Made by a program: the position numbers and the translations under genes. Below are positions 1 to 8,971 of a stretch of 36,583 nucleotides of DNA, piece after piece. This DNA is from Bacteroidia bacterium (GTDB lineage Bacteria; Bacteroidota; Bacteroidia; AKYH767-A; OLB10), in contig JAGOJO010000022.1 in NCBI GenBank assembly GCA_017995075.1, forward strand, positions 1-36,583. Direction: 5' to 3'. The stretch's first letter is position 1; every line of letters begins with the position of its first letter. A model generated the notes under the pieces. That model did no database searches, had not been told where the DNA came from, and saw only the letters and a program-made list of their open reading frames with translations.

Positions 1-729
1 GCCATTGTGATGCGGGTGAATTCTCCTGGTGGAGATGCCCTTGCCTCCGAAGAAATATGGAGAGAAGTGGTATTAGCCAGAAAAGCAAAACCATTTATTG
101 TATCCATGGGTGATCTTGCTGCATCAGGAGGTTATTACATCAGTTGTGCCGCTGATCAGATCGTTGCCCAACCAAACACACTCACCGGATCCATCGGAGT
201 ATTTGGACTGCTCTTTAACGCAGAAAAAATGTTCAAGAACAAATTGGGTATCACTATTGATACATACAAGACCAATCCATACACCGATATGGGAACAGCA
301 ACCCGGGGTTTAACCAGCAGCGAATATGCTATTCTTCAATCAGAGGTTGATCGTATTTACAATGTATTTACATCCCGTGTTGCAGAAGGAAGAAAAATGA
401 AGCAAGCCATGGTTGACAGCATTGGACAAGGACGTGTATGGTCAGGAGTAAATGCGATTCAACTCGGACTTGTTGACACACTTGGAGGCATTCAAACAGC
501 CATCAATATTGCTGCGAAGAAAGCCGGATTGACAGACTACAGAATCACCCAATTGCCAGAGCAAAAAGATCCGGTAGAGACATTGTTGTCTGACATTTCA
601 ACTCAGGCTAAAGTGAGCATCATGCAAGAAGAGACAGGCGATCAATATAAATACATTGCCTCTCTGAAGCAGATTTTAAAATTAAAAGGAGTACAGGCAC
701 TCAGTCCCTACTATGTCCGATTCGACTAG
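1..729 (+). CDS. sppA: Signal peptide peptidase SppA, C-terminal part (cut by window start)
   Basis: This is the C-terminal catalytic part of an S49-family serine protease that degrades cleaved signal peptides and membrane protein fragments. The frame is open to base 1, so the start lies outside the window; a GTG at 7 is only an internal codon. The segment opens with the family stretch RVNSPGGDALAS. It then carries GDLAASGGYYIS, whose serine (codon 124-126) matches the known SppA nucleophile. The lysine partner would lie in the missing N-terminal half. About 242 residues are present, against about 590 for a full-length protein. It converges on the M50 protease gene with a 4-base gap. The family assignment is secure; the length of the missing part is inferred. 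Confidence 0.93.
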   Translation, partial: AIVMRVNSPGGDALASEEIWREVVLARKAKPFIVSMGDLAASGGYYISCAADQIVAQPNTLTGSIGVFGLLFNAEKMFKNKLGITIDTYKTNPYTDMGTATRGLTSSEYAILQSEVDRIYNVFTSRVAEGRKMKQAMVDSIGQGRVWSGVNAIQLGLVDTLGGIQTAINIAAKKAGLTDYRITQLPEQKDPVETLLSDISTQAKVSIMQEETGDQYKYIASLKQILKLKGVQALSPYYVRFD

Positions 730-733
730 TAGA

Positions 734-1807
734 TTATAAAATACTGCGCATAGCAATATAGGTTGCGAGGTCGTCTTTTCGTAAGACACCTCGCAATCTG
801 TTTTCTTCTACTACCACTGCCAGGTGTACATTTGCATCACTCATCGCTTTCCAGCAATCATCCACCCTTGCATCACCTTCAATTTTCACCAGTGGATCCA
901 ATGGCACGTCACCGAAACGAACTTCACCACCTGTTACAGCAAATAAACGCAACAGATCATCGCGGGTAATTGCAGTCCGGAGTTCACCCTCTTCAAATAT
1001 TACGAAATCAGAAATACGGCCGCTCAGCAGTAAGTCTACTCCTGCCTGTACTTTATCATCCATCGAAAGGGCTATGAAATCACGGCGTGAAAAATGCATT
1101 GCATTCAACCCATGATAAACAGCCTGCTTCTCGATCATTTTTAATTCCGTTTGCGCTCCCATAAATACAAAGACAGCAATTAGCATCAACATTGGATTGA
1201 AGTAAATTCCAGCTACGAAAAACCCAATCGCTATTAACTGACCTGTATACACTGCAATCTGTGTTGCTCTTAACCGCGTCAATTTCATGGCCAGCAATGA
1301 CCGAAAAACCCTACCACCATCCATTGGAAATGCTGGAATCAGGTTAAAAACAATCAATGATAAATTAACCAACAAGAGATTCATCACAAAACTATTGCTA
1401 TCGTACTCGATCATATCCAAAGCAATTGGCCAACCTTTACCGAAAAGAACAATAGGAATCAGCACAATGATGATCCCCACATTCACTGCAGGACCAGCTA
1501 TTGCCACGAAAAACTCCTGACGCGGAAGTTCTGGCATTCGTTCCAGCCGGGCAACACCGCCAATTGGTAATAAAGTAATATCCTTTGTGCTCACATGGTA
1601 TTTAGCCGCCATTAACGCATGCCCAAATTCGTGCAACAATACGCAGAGAAAGACACTCAACACAAGCAAAATTTCATTCATCACACTGGACATCAAGCCA
1701 GTCTCAGAAAATTCGCCCCATGCAACCCATCCCAGCAACAGGAAAAAGGTCCAGTGTATATACACCCCAATTCCTCTTACAACACCAATTTTTAACGCAC
1801 CTTTCAT
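734..1807 (-). CDS. Site-2 protease, M50 family, with C-terminal CBS domains
   Basis: A 357-residue intramembrane zinc metalloprotease. The zinc motif HEFGH is at residues 59-63 inside a hydrophobic segment. The second conserved motif, NLIPAFPMDGGR (155-166), supplies the third metal ligand, Asp163. About six hydrophobic segments span residues 15-220. Residues 240-357 form a soluble tail that reads as a pair of CBS domains ending in VLRKDDLATYIA. This is the layout of the CBS-containing M50 subgroup, which lacks the PDZ domain of RseP. CBS domains usually bind adenosyl nucleotides, so nucleotide gating of proteolysis is likely but inferred. The substrate is unknown. It is transcribed away from the PolX gene and ends 4 bases from sppA. 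Confidence 0.9.
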   Translation of the reverse strand: MKGALKIGVVRGIGVYIHWTFFLLLGWVAWGEFSETGLMSSVMNEILLVLSVFLCVLLHEFGHALMAAKYHVSTKDITLLPIGGVARLERMPELPRQEFFVAIAGPAVNVGIIIVLIPIVLFGKGWPIALDMIEYDSNSFVMNLLLVNLSLIVFNLIPAFPMDGGRVFRSLLAMKLTRLRATQIAVYTGQLIAIGFFVAGIYFNPMLMLIAVFVFMGAQTELKMIEKQAVYHGLNAMHFSRRDFIALSMDDKVQAGVDLLLSGRISDFVIFEEGELRTAITRDDLLRLFAVTGGEVRFGDVPLDPLVKIEGDARVDDCWKAMSDANVHLAVVVEENRLRGVLRKDDLATYIAMRSIL

Positions 1808-1905
1808 ATCAATGAAGTTATTTTTCCCAAATTACCGGGAGTGTAAAAATAAACTATTAGTCTGCAATCATGAATAATCAATATTTTTAGCCGAAATCGG
1901 GAACA

Positions 1906-3597
1906 ATGGAAAACTACGAAATAGCCGAATTGTTGGAAGAAACGGCCAAACTGCTTGAACTGCACGGAGAAAATCCTTTCAAGATCAAATCTTACCAGAA
2001 TGCGGCATTTAAGATTGAACGGCTGCAGGATAAGCTTGAGGGAAAAAGTCCGGAAGAACTGGCCACCATAGAAGGTATCGGCAAAAGTCTGAGTCATAAG
2101 ATCCATGTATTATTAACAGAAAACCGGCTACCAGATCTCGACGAACTAATATCATCTACCCCGGAAGGTGTCATCGAAATGATGAAACTAAAAGGCATTG
2201 GCCCTAAAAAGGTAGCCTTGCTGTGGAAAGAGTTACAGATTGAATCCATTGGAGAGTTGTTATATGCCTGTAACGAAAACAGGCTCGTTGAATTGAAAGG
2301 ATTTGGTAAAAAAACACAAGACACCATACGCAAAGCCGTAGAATTTCGCTTGGCATACAGAGGTTACTTTCACTACGCAACTGCCGAAAAAAGTGCTGAC
2401 GAGTTTCTTCGTAAAATCGCAATCAAGAGCCCGGAAATCACTCTTTATCCAACAGGTGAATTTCGACGTAAATGTGAAGTACTCACCCGACTTAATTTCC
2501 TTTGCAACAGCCAACATCAAACGGCGTTAATTGCCCTAATTCAATCATTGAATGATCAGGAATACGGAGCACTTGTAGAAGAAGCGGAAGTTATCTTTAC
2601 CAGCACACCCAACGGAATACCGATTGAAATCCGTTTCTCGGGAGAGGATACATTCAACCGCGACCGTTGGCTCCAAACAGGAAATGACCTGCACATTGGT
2701 CAGGCATTAGCACACAACAACAAAACAACCTCAGACCTTCTTACCTGCAGCACAGAAGAAGAAATTTATACCACACTCGGACTACAATTTGTAGAACCAG
2801 AAATGCGAGAAGGATTAAATGAAATCGAAAAAGCTCAAAAGAATTCTATCGCCTATCCATTGATCGAAACACCTACATTAAAAGGGATACTCCATAACCA
2901 CAGCACATACAGCGACGGAATACATTCGCTCGAAGAAATGGCTAAGGCCTGCCGCGATGCCGGATATGAATACCTGGGAATCTGTGATCACAGTAAGAGT
3001 GCGCAATATGCCGGAGGATTAAGCATTGAAAGAGTAATTGAACAACAGGAAGAAATCAAGCAATTAAATGCTGCGATGGCACCCTTCAAAATATTTTCCG
3101 GCATAGAGTCCGATATACTTGCAGATGGAAGTCTTGATTATCCGGACGAAATTCTACAAAGCTTCGACTTTATTGTAGCCTCGGTTCACTCCGGATTAAG
3201 AATGGACAAAGACAAGGCCACTACCCGATTACTAAAAGCGATTGAAAATCCCTACACCACCATCTTAGGACACCCCACAGGGCGGCTCCTGCTTTCACGG
3301 GAAGGATACCCACTCGACTTTGAAAAAATTCTGCATGCATGCGCCGATCATGGTGTAGTGGTAGAACTAAATGCTCATCCTTACCGGCTGGATCTCGACT
3401 GGAGATGGATTGACTATGCCGTAAATCTGGGACTGCAAATAAGCATCAACCCCGACGCCCACTCTACTGAAGGATATGCCGATATGTATTTTGGCGTTTG
3501 TGCTGCACGCAAAGGCGGACTCACAATAGCCAACACCTTTAACACCAAAAATCTGACAGAAATCAGCGATTGGTTCAAAAAAAGAAAGGAAAAGTAA
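1906..3597 (+). CDS. polX: PolX-family protein: intact PHP nuclease domain, degenerate polymerase domain
   Basis: The protein has 563 residues, the usual length of bacterial PolX. An N-terminal helix-hairpin-helix region holds hairpins at GIGK (57-60), GIGP (97-100) and GFGKK (132-136). Next comes a nucleotidyltransferase-like region (about 160-300), then a C-terminal PHP domain (about 325-555). All PHP metal motifs are present: HNHSTYSDG (330-338), CDHS (360-363), GIES (399-402), ASVHSG (425-430), GHPTG (455-459) and NPDAH (515-519). So 3'-5' exonuclease or AP-endonuclease activity is plausible. The polymerase site is not intact. Aligned by eye to the GSFRR...DMD motif of polymerase beta, the sequence reads GEFRR(184-188)...RLN(195-197), and the third Asp is Glu241. 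DNA synthesis is therefore unlikely. A base-excision-repair nuclease role is inferred. Confidence 0.88.
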   Translation: MENYEIAELLEETAKLLELHGENPFKIKSYQNAAFKIERLQDKLEGKSPEELATIEGIGKSLSHKIHVLLTENRLPDLDELISSTPEGVIEMMKLKGIGPKKVALLWKELQIESIGELLYACNENRLVELKGFGKKTQDTIRKAVEFRLAYRGYFHYATAEKSADEFLRKIAIKSPEITLYPTGEFRRKCEVLTRLNFLCNSQHQTALIALIQSLNDQEYGALVEEAEVIFTSTPNGIPIEIRFSGEDTFNRDRWLQTGNDLHIGQALAHNNKTTSDLLTCSTEEEIYTTLGLQFVEPEMREGLNEIEKAQKNSIAYPLIETPTLKGILHNHSTYSDGIHSLEEMAKACRDAGYEYLGICDHSKSAQYAGGLSIERVIEQQEEIKQLNAAMAPFKIFSGIESDILADGSLDYPDEILQSFDFIVASVHSGLRMDKDKATTRLLKAIENPYTTILGHPTGRLLLSREGYPLDFEKILHACADHGVVVELNAHPYRLDLDWRWIDYAVNLGLQISINPDAHSTEGYADMYFGVCAARKGGLTIANTFNTKNLTEISDWFKKRKEK

Positions 3598-3650
3598 GAC
3601 CACGGTATATTTTTTCCTATATTAGTCAAGCAGATCAAACAGGTTAGCCT

Positions 3651-5168
3651 ATGCCTATCATCAGTTCGGTACTCTCCTGGATCATGAAGCAGCGATTGCA
3701 TCAAATCGAGCTCTTCATGAAATTCCCGAATGAAGTGCAACAGGATCTCCTGAAGCGACTCATTGTATCAGCCCGTTATACAGAATTCGGACGCAGGTAT
3801 GATTTTTCGTCTATAAAAAGCAGTCGTGAATTCCGCGATCGTATTCCTCTACAGGATTACGAGAGTCTCAAGCCATACATTCTTCGATTAAAAGCCGGAG
3901 AACAGCAATTATTATGGTCGAGTGATGTACGCTGGTTTGCCAAATCAAGCGGCACCACCAACGACAAATCCAAGTTCATTCCGGTAAGTACCGAAGCTTT
4001 GGAAGAGTGTCACTACAAAGGAGGAAAAGACCTGCTTTGCCTTTACTTCCACAATAATCCGGAAACACAACTTTTCGACGGCAAGCTCCTTTCACTCGGA
4101 GGCAGTCATCAGATCAACTCCCTCAGCAACGATAGTTTCTACGGAGATCTAAGTGCCATACTTATACAGAACCTCCCCTTCTGGATTCAACTCTTCCGCA
4201 CACCAGAACGATCCATTGCATTGATGGATGAATGGGAAGAAAAGATTGAAAAAATGGCCCAGGCCACCGTCAATGAAAACGTAACAAATATTGCCGGCGT
4301 TCCCTCGTGGACACTCGTATTATTGAATCGAATTCTACAGATGAGTGGTAAGAAAGATCTGACCGAAGTATGGCCCAATCTTGAGTTATTTGTGCATGGC
4401 GCTGTCAGCTTTACTCCTTACAGGCAACAATTCAAAACACTCATTCCAAAAGCAGACATGTACTATCTCGAAACGTACAATGCATCCGAAGGATTTTTTG
4501 GCATCCAGGATCAGCTACGTTCCGAAGAAATGCTCTTGATGCTTGATTACGGAATCTACTACGAATTTTTGCCGATGAGTGAATGGGAAAAAGAACATCC
4601 CCAAACGATCACTCTCGATCAGGTAGAGCTCAACGAAAACTACGCAATCGTCATCACTACCAATGCTGGATTATGGCGATATAAAATCGGCGACACGGTA
4701 ATGTTCACCTCTCTCCATCCCTATCGGATAAAAATAACAGGCAGGACCGCACATTTCATCAATGCATTCGGAGAAGAGCTCATCATTGACAATGCCGAGA
4801 GAGCACTGGAAGAAGCTTGTCTGAAGAGTGGTGCCGTAATCAGAGACTACACTGCTGCACCTGTTTATCTTTCCGGAAAGGAAAACGGAGCACACGAATG
4901 GCTCATCGAATTTGAAAAACAGCCTGTTGACATTCATGATTTCGCTGTTCTATTTGATGAAGCATTGAAAAAGCAAAACTCCGACTACGAAGCGAAGCGT
5001 TATAAAGACAAGATTCTCCGTTTGCCTATCATACGAAACATGCCCTCTGGTACGTTTTATCACTGGATGAAATCGAGAGAGAAATTAGGTGGACAACATA
5101 AAGTGCCCAGGTTAGCCAATCATCGCAACTATGTAGATGAAATTTTACGACATGTCCCTGTTAGTTAA
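3651..5168 (+). CDS. GH3 family acyl-adenylase-like protein
   Basis: A 505-residue member of the GH3 superfamily, first known from plant enzymes that join amino acids to jasmonate or auxin through an acyl-adenylate. The ATP-binding signature SSGTTNDKSK is at residues 99-108. The second motif, YNASEG, is at 276-281. The third, GLWRYKIGD, is at 340-348, followed by GRT (364-366). All nucleotide-binding motifs of the family are present, so an adenylating activity is likely. Bacterial members have no agreed substrate and the sequence does not show one. The chosen start is the ATG at 3651. The 3' end overlaps the next gene, so the two are probably co-transcribed. No transfer signature is evident; codon use looks like that of its neighbours. 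Confidence 0.87.
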   Translation: MPIISSVLSWIMKQRLHQIELFMKFPNEVQQDLLKRLIVSARYTEFGRRYDFSSIKSSREFRDRIPLQDYESLKPYILRLKAGEQQLLWSSDVRWFAKSSGTTNDKSKFIPVSTEALEECHYKGGKDLLCLYFHNNPETQLFDGKLLSLGGSHQINSLSNDSFYGDLSAILIQNLPFWIQLFRTPERSIALMDEWEEKIEKMAQATVNENVTNIAGVPSWTLVLLNRILQMSGKKDLTEVWPNLELFVHGAVSFTPYRQQFKTLIPKADMYYLETYNASEGFFGIQDQLRSEEMLLMLDYGIYYEFLPMSEWEKEHPQTITLDQVELNENYAIVITTNAGLWRYKIGDTVMFTSLHPYRIKITGRTAHFINAFGEELIIDNAERALEEACLKSGAVIRDYTAAPVYLSGKENGAHEWLIEFEKQPVDIHDFAVLFDEALKKQNSDYEAKRYKDKILRLPIIRNMPSGTFYHWMKSREKLGGQHKVPRLANHRNYVDEILRHVPVS

Positions 5169-5943
5169 TCGCCGCTGCTTACTCTTCATGCTGCTGCTAA
5201 TCACCGGATCATGCCTGCAATTACAGGCACAGGTCCGCGATTCAGTGCAGCAGGTTATCCGGTTCCGCATTGATCCGCTCGGAAATTGCTATTACCAAAA
5301 GGGCAGTGATATCATTAAACTGAACTCACAAGGCAAAGAGTTGGTGCGGTACAGCATGAAAGATCTCGGCACACCCACCTCCTTCGACGTAAGTAACCCC
5401 ATGCGCATTCTGATTTTCTATGCTGAATTCGCTGTAATCAGAATACTCGACAACAATCTGGTAGATCAATCGGAGATCAACTTACGCAACATGGGTATTA
5501 TCCAGCCCAAAGCGATGGCCGGAACTCCTGACCAGGGAATCTGGATATACGACGACATCAGCGGAAATCTGGTCAAAATCGATAACAAACTCGGAGCCTC
5601 CGTCATCTCAGTAGATCTCAGCCAACTTTTGCAACGACGCCCTGTTCCTCTCGCACTACAAGCTAACCAGCAGTGGATTGCCTGGCTCGATAACGAAGAA
5701 ATAATCGTGTTTGACCAGTTCGGAACCAAGCTTAAATCATTTAAAATCAAAGATCGACCTGTTTTATTTCAATTGGGCGAACAGAGCATCAGCTATACAC
5801 AATCGGGGCAGAAAATCACCCATCACCTCCGCCTGAACGGGATTGAAGAGGAGGAATTCCCCGCCCCCCCCCTGGCACAAGAAGCCGCTTACTCGGGCAC
5901 AAAGCTCTGGTACCTGCAAAACGGTACACTGTATATCCCCTGA
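5152..5943 (+). CDS. Conserved secreted hypothetical protein, beta-propeller-like
   Basis: I do not recognise a named family. The ATG at 5152 gives a typical signal peptide: basic NRR, a leucine-rich core, and probable cleavage after LQAQ. An ATG at 5137 would only add MKFYD. The cysteine in TGSC is a poor lipobox because Thr sits at -3, so type I cleavage is preferred. The mature part (about 235 residues) is mostly short beta strands with recurring patterns such as DPLGNCYY, DDISGNLVKID and IIVFDQFGTKLKSF, which resemble blades of a beta-propeller. Similar secreted proteins occur in Bacteroidota, from memory. The gene overlaps the GH3 stop by 17 bases. A nine-cytosine tract lies near its 3' end. 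Confidence 0.7.
   Translation: MSLLVNRRCLLFMLLLITGSCLQLQAQVRDSVQQVIRFRIDPLGNCYYQKGSDIIKLNSQGKELVRYSMKDLGTPTSFDVSNPMRILIFYAEFAVIRILDNNLVDQSEINLRNMGIIQPKAMAGTPDQGIWIYDDISGNLVKIDNKLGASVISVDLSQLLQRRPVPLALQANQQWIAWLDNEEIIVFDQFGTKLKSFKIKDRPVLFQLGEQSISYTQSGQKITHHLRLNGIEEEEFPAPPLAQEAAYSGTKLWYLQNGTLYIP
5864..5872 (+). repeat. Nine-cytosine homopolymer inside a coding region
   Basis: Nine consecutive C bases lie inside the secreted hypothetical gene, encoding the Pro-rich turn PAPPL. It is the longest C run I noticed in the window. A one-base gain or loss would replace the last 24 or so residues. It may be a slippage site or a sequencing-sensitive spot. Confidence 0.85.
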
Positions 5944-5960
5944 TGAACTTTTCAACACTC

Positions 5961-5992
5961 TTTGGTTGACTAAAAAACACCGACTATTTTTG
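5961..5992 (+). promoter_or_regulatory. Bacteroidota-type promoter for deoxynucleoside kinase
   Basis: TTTG at 5961-5964 and TATTTTTG at 5985-5992 are separated by 20 bases. This matches the Bacteroidota sigma consensus TTTG-N19-21-TAnnTTTG. Transcription would start near 6000, leaving a leader of about 65 bases before the ATG at 6065. Confidence 0.6.
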
Positions 5993-6064
5993 AACCTCGG
6001 GTAATCACCATTTTTTACCCGAATAAAATCCAACAAATTGGCAACTACACCAAACACTAAGAAT

Positions 6065-6679
6065 ATGCATATCGCTGTGGCCGGCAATATCGGTTCAGGA
6101 AAAACAACCCTTACCAGTCTGCTGGCAAAAAATCTGAAGTGGGAGCCTCATTTTGAAGATGTGGATGACAATCCTTATCTCAATGATTTTTACGAAGACA
6201 TGCAACGCTGGTCATTCAACCTTCAGATCTACTTCCTGAATAGTCGCTTCAACCAGATTCTGAAAATCAGAAAGAGTAATAAAACAGTTATTCAGGATCG
6301 TACTATTTATGAAGATGCTTACATCTTTGCACCGAACCTTCACGCGATGGGATTAATGACCACCCGTGATTTCAATAACTACCTGGAGCTGTTTAACCTC
6401 ATGAGTAATTTTGTGCAGCCACCTGATCTGATGATTTATCTTCGTGGCAGTGTTCCTGCACTGGTGAATCAGATTCAGAAACGTGGACGTGCATATGAAA
6501 ACTCTATTCGTCTCGATTATCTTAAACGATTAAACGAGCGTTATGAAGCGTGGATCTCCCAATACGAATCAGGTAAATTATTAATCATCGATATCGACGA
6601 TATCAACTTCGCAGAGAACCCTGAACATCTGGGTATGGTGATTAACAAAATCAACGCAGAATTACACGGACTCTTCTAA
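6065..6679 (+). CDS. Deoxynucleoside kinase (dNK/dGK-type)
   Basis: Phosphorylates deoxyribonucleosides for the dNTP salvage pathway in the cytoplasm. The P-loop GNIGSGKT is at residues 7-14. The family DR motif (DRTIYED, 78-84) and the lid-region arginines (KRGRAYE, 139-145) are present. The length of 204 residues fits the family. The frame could start at a TTG at 6038, but the ATG at 6065 gives the canonical MHIAVAGNIGSGKTT start and is preferred. Whether the preferred substrate is dA, dG or dC cannot be read from the sequence. It has its own promoter upstream and a strong terminator just after the stop, so it is probably monocistronic. It complements the de novo route through nrdJ at the other end of the window. 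Confidence 0.9.
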   Translation: MHIAVAGNIGSGKTTLTSLLAKNLKWEPHFEDVDDNPYLNDFYEDMQRWSFNLQIYFLNSRFNQILKIRKSNKTVIQDRTIYEDAYIFAPNLHAMGLMTTRDFNNYLELFNLMSNFVQPPDLMIYLRGSVPALVNQIQKRGRAYENSIRLDYLKRLNERYEAWISQYESGKLLIIDIDDINFAENPEHLGMVINKINAELHGLF

Positions 6680-6704
6680 AAAGAATCGCGTTCAACTATT
6701 ATAG

Positions 6705-6735
6705 AATCCCGGTTATTCGACCGGGATTTATTTTT
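6705..6735. terminator. Bidirectional intrinsic terminator
   Basis: A perfect 9-base-pair stem (6705-6713 with 6720-6728) encloses the loop TATTCG and is followed on the plus strand by a T-rich tail (6727-6735). It lies between the convergent kinase and Skp-like genes and overlaps the TAA of the latter, so it can serve both strands. Confidence 0.8.
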
Positions 6736-7330
6736 TATTAATTCCTTCTATTACTTTTTTGGTGATATCGAGCGAATCATTCGCGAATAAAATTCCACCA
6801 CCGCGGGAATAACCGAGAATAAAATCAAACTTATTCGACTTATTAAACTCTTTAAGGTAAGTCATCAGGTCATTCTGAATGCTATCGGTTAATGCAGCTT
6901 CTTCCTCTTTCAGTTTGTCGAGCAGATTATCACGTTCCTGCATTAAGCCCTGTTGTTTTCTCATCAAAGCTTCTTCGCGCAACTGACGCTCTCCGTCACT
7001 CATACCTGCTGCCTTCTGCTGGTAGTCCTGAACTTCCTTTTCCAACGCACTTCCTCTCGCCGTCAACATCCGGTCGAGGCTATCCTTTTTCTTCTCCATA
7101 CGGTCCTGAAGTTCATTAAAAAACGAATAATTGTCCATCAGTGAATCGGAGTTCACGAACACCACTTTCGAGCTGGCAGCAGGTCCGGTTACCACCACAG
7201 GTTCTTCCTTAGAATACACCTTAAAATACAGGAATGCCACTGCCACCAGCAGTATAACATTGAGAATCAGCGATACTTGTTTCAATTTGAAGGATATTTT
7301 GGTCAAAGATATTAAAGCTTTCTGATACAT
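6728..7330 (-). CDS. OmpH/Skp family protein with N-terminal membrane anchor
   Basis: A 200-residue protein of the OmpH/Skp type, periplasmic chaperones that hold unfolded outer-membrane proteins. A hydrophobic segment at about residues 21-37 has no clear cleavage site, so it is probably an anchor; classical Skp has a cleaved signal instead. Then comes the family opening [14 protein letters not shown] (55-68), a long charged coiled-coil region (about 70-155, with many KKKD, EEE and QERD patterns), and a C-terminal strand ending in [12 protein letters not shown] residues. This layout is common in Bacteroidota. The start at 7330 is the only ATG before the membrane segment. It is divergent from prfC with a 45-base gap. 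Confidence 0.82.
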   Translation of the reverse strand: MYQKALISLTKISFKLKQVSLILNVILLVAVAFLYFKVYSKEEPVVVTGPAASSKVVFVNSDSLMDNYSFFNELQDRMEKKKDSLDRMLTARGSALEKEVQDYQQKAAGMSDGERQLREEALMRKQQGLMQERDNLLDKLKEEEAALTDSIQNDLMTYLKEFNKSNKFDFILGYSRGGGILFANDSLDITKKVIEGINKK

Positions 7331-7350
7331 GGTAAATGCCTCAACTGCCG

Positions 7351-7358
7351 TACCTTTG
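7351..7358 (+). promoter_or_regulatory. -7 box upstream of prfC
   Basis: TACCTTTG matches TAnnTTTG, ending 17 bases before the prfC ATG. No convincing -33 TTTG is visible at the expected spacing. Confidence 0.4.
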
Positions 7359-7375
7359 CAGCCTTATTTGAAGTT

Positions 7376-8968
7376 ATGAGTATCATTCAGGAAATCAAGA
7401 AACGCCGCACATTTGCCATCATCAGTCACCCCGATGCCGGGAAAACCACCCTCACGGAAAAATTTCTGCTTTTTGGTGGAGCGATTCAAACTGCAGGAGC
7501 GGTAAAATCAAACAAGATTAAAAAAAGTGCCACTTCCGATTTCATGGAGATTGAAAGACAGCGGGGAATCTCCGTTGCTACCTCAGTCATGAACTTTGAG
7601 TACAATGACACTTTAATCACTCTGCTTGACACACCGGGTCACAAGGACTTTGCTGAAGATACCTATCGCACACTTACCGCTGTTGACAGTGTTATTCTTG
7701 TTGTAGACTGCCAGAAAGGGGTCGAGGAACAAACTTACAAGCTCATGGAAGTATGCCGCATGCGACGCACGCCGGTAATCATCTTCGTTAACAAAATGGA
7801 CCGTGAAGGTCAATACCCTTTTGACTTACTCGATGAACTGGAACAGAAACTAAACATCAAAGTCCGCCCGCTCAGCTGGCCCATCAGTTTAGGACAAACA
7901 TTCAAGGGTGTATACAATCTTTACGATAAGAGTATTTATGCCTTCACACCCGGCTCCAGTAAAAAACCTGATGGAGTACACATCACCAGCCTGCAAGACC
8001 CTCAGATAGATCTCCTCGCAGGCCCTTATGCTTCCCAATTACGCGAAGATGTAGACCTTATTGAAGGTGTATATGAACCGTTCGACCGATCCACTTACTT
8101 AAGCGCTGATATCGCGCCGGTATTCTTCGGATCAGCCATCAATAACTTCGGAGTAAAAGAAATGCTCGACACCTTCATCGACATCTCACCTGAGCCCGGA
8201 AGTCGTCCCACAGATAAACGCGAAATCACTCCTGAAGACAAAAATTTCAGCGGTTTCATCTTCAAGATACACGCCAACCTCGACCCACGACACCGCGACA
8301 GAATTGCCTTCTTACGGGTATGCAGCGGAAAGTTTGAACGCGGGAAATTTTATCATCATGTACGCCTCGACAAAGACCTGCGGTTTAACAATCCAGCCAC
8401 CTTCCTCGGACAAAGCAAAAGCATCGTAGAGGAAGCATTTCCCGGAGATGTAATCGGACTATACGACTCCGGTAATTTTAAAATCGGCGATACACTCACA
8501 GAAGGAGAAGACTTCCAGTTCCAGGGTATTCCGAACTTCTCTCCTGAAATCTTCAAAGAGCTGGTGAACACCGATCCGATGAAAACCAAGCAACTCGAGA
8601 AAGGTATCAATCAGCTCACCGACGAAGGGGTTGCACAGTTATTTACGCAGTACGGCGGCAACAGGAAAATTGTAGGAACCGTTGGAGAGCTCCAGTTTGA
8701 AGTAATTCAATACCGACTTGAGCACGAATACGGCGCATCCTGCCGGTTTAATATGATGAATATTTTCAAAGCATGCTGGGTCACCTGCGACGACAAAGCC
8801 AAGCTCGATGAGTTTGTACGTTTCCGGCAACATCAGGTAGCGACAGACAAAGACGGAAATATTGTTTACCTCGCCGACTCACAATGGATGCTTGATCAGA
8901 TGATAAAAAATCATCCGGATGTACAATTCCATTTCACGTCAGAATTTAAACGACAAGCTGAAAGTTAA
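7376..8968 (+). CDS. prfC: Peptide chain release factor 3
   Basis: A GTPase that removes RF1 and RF2 from the ribosome after termination. The length of 530 residues matches E. coli RF3. G1 is HPDAGKTT (18-25). The switch region [12 protein letters not shown] is at about 60-71. G3 is DTPGH (85-89) and G4 is NKMD (139-142). The C-terminal RF3-specific domains are present, with features such as [10 protein letters not shown] and the conserved QYRLEHEYG. The ATG at 7376 gives the standard [20 protein letters not shown] opening. The gene ends 3 bases from the convergent esterase gene without a visible terminator. Confidence 0.97.
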   Translation: MSIIQEIKKRRTFAIISHPDAGKTTLTEKFLLFGGAIQTAGAVKSNKIKKSATSDFMEIERQRGISVATSVMNFEYNDTLITLLDTPGHKDFAEDTYRTLTAVDSVILVVDCQKGVEEQTYKLMEVCRMRRTPVIIFVNKMDREGQYPFDLLDELEQKLNIKVRPLSWPISLGQTFKGVYNLYDKSIYAFTPGSSKKPDGVHITSLQDPQIDLLAGPYASQLREDVDLIEGVYEPFDRSTYLSADIAPVFFGSAINNFGVKEMLDTFIDISPEPGSRPTDKREITPEDKNFSGFIFKIHANLDPRHRDRIAFLRVCSGKFERGKFYHHVRLDKDLRFNNPATFLGQSKSIVEEAFPGDVIGLYDSGNFKIGDTLTEGEDFQFQGIPNFSPEIFKELVNTDPMKTKQLEKGINQLTDEGVAQLFTQYGGNRKIVGTVGELQFEVIQYRLEHEYGASCRFNMMNIFKACWVTCDDKAKLDEFVRFRQHQVATDKDGNIVYLADSQWMLDQMIKNHPDVQFHFTSEFKRQAES

Positions 8969-8971
8969 TCA

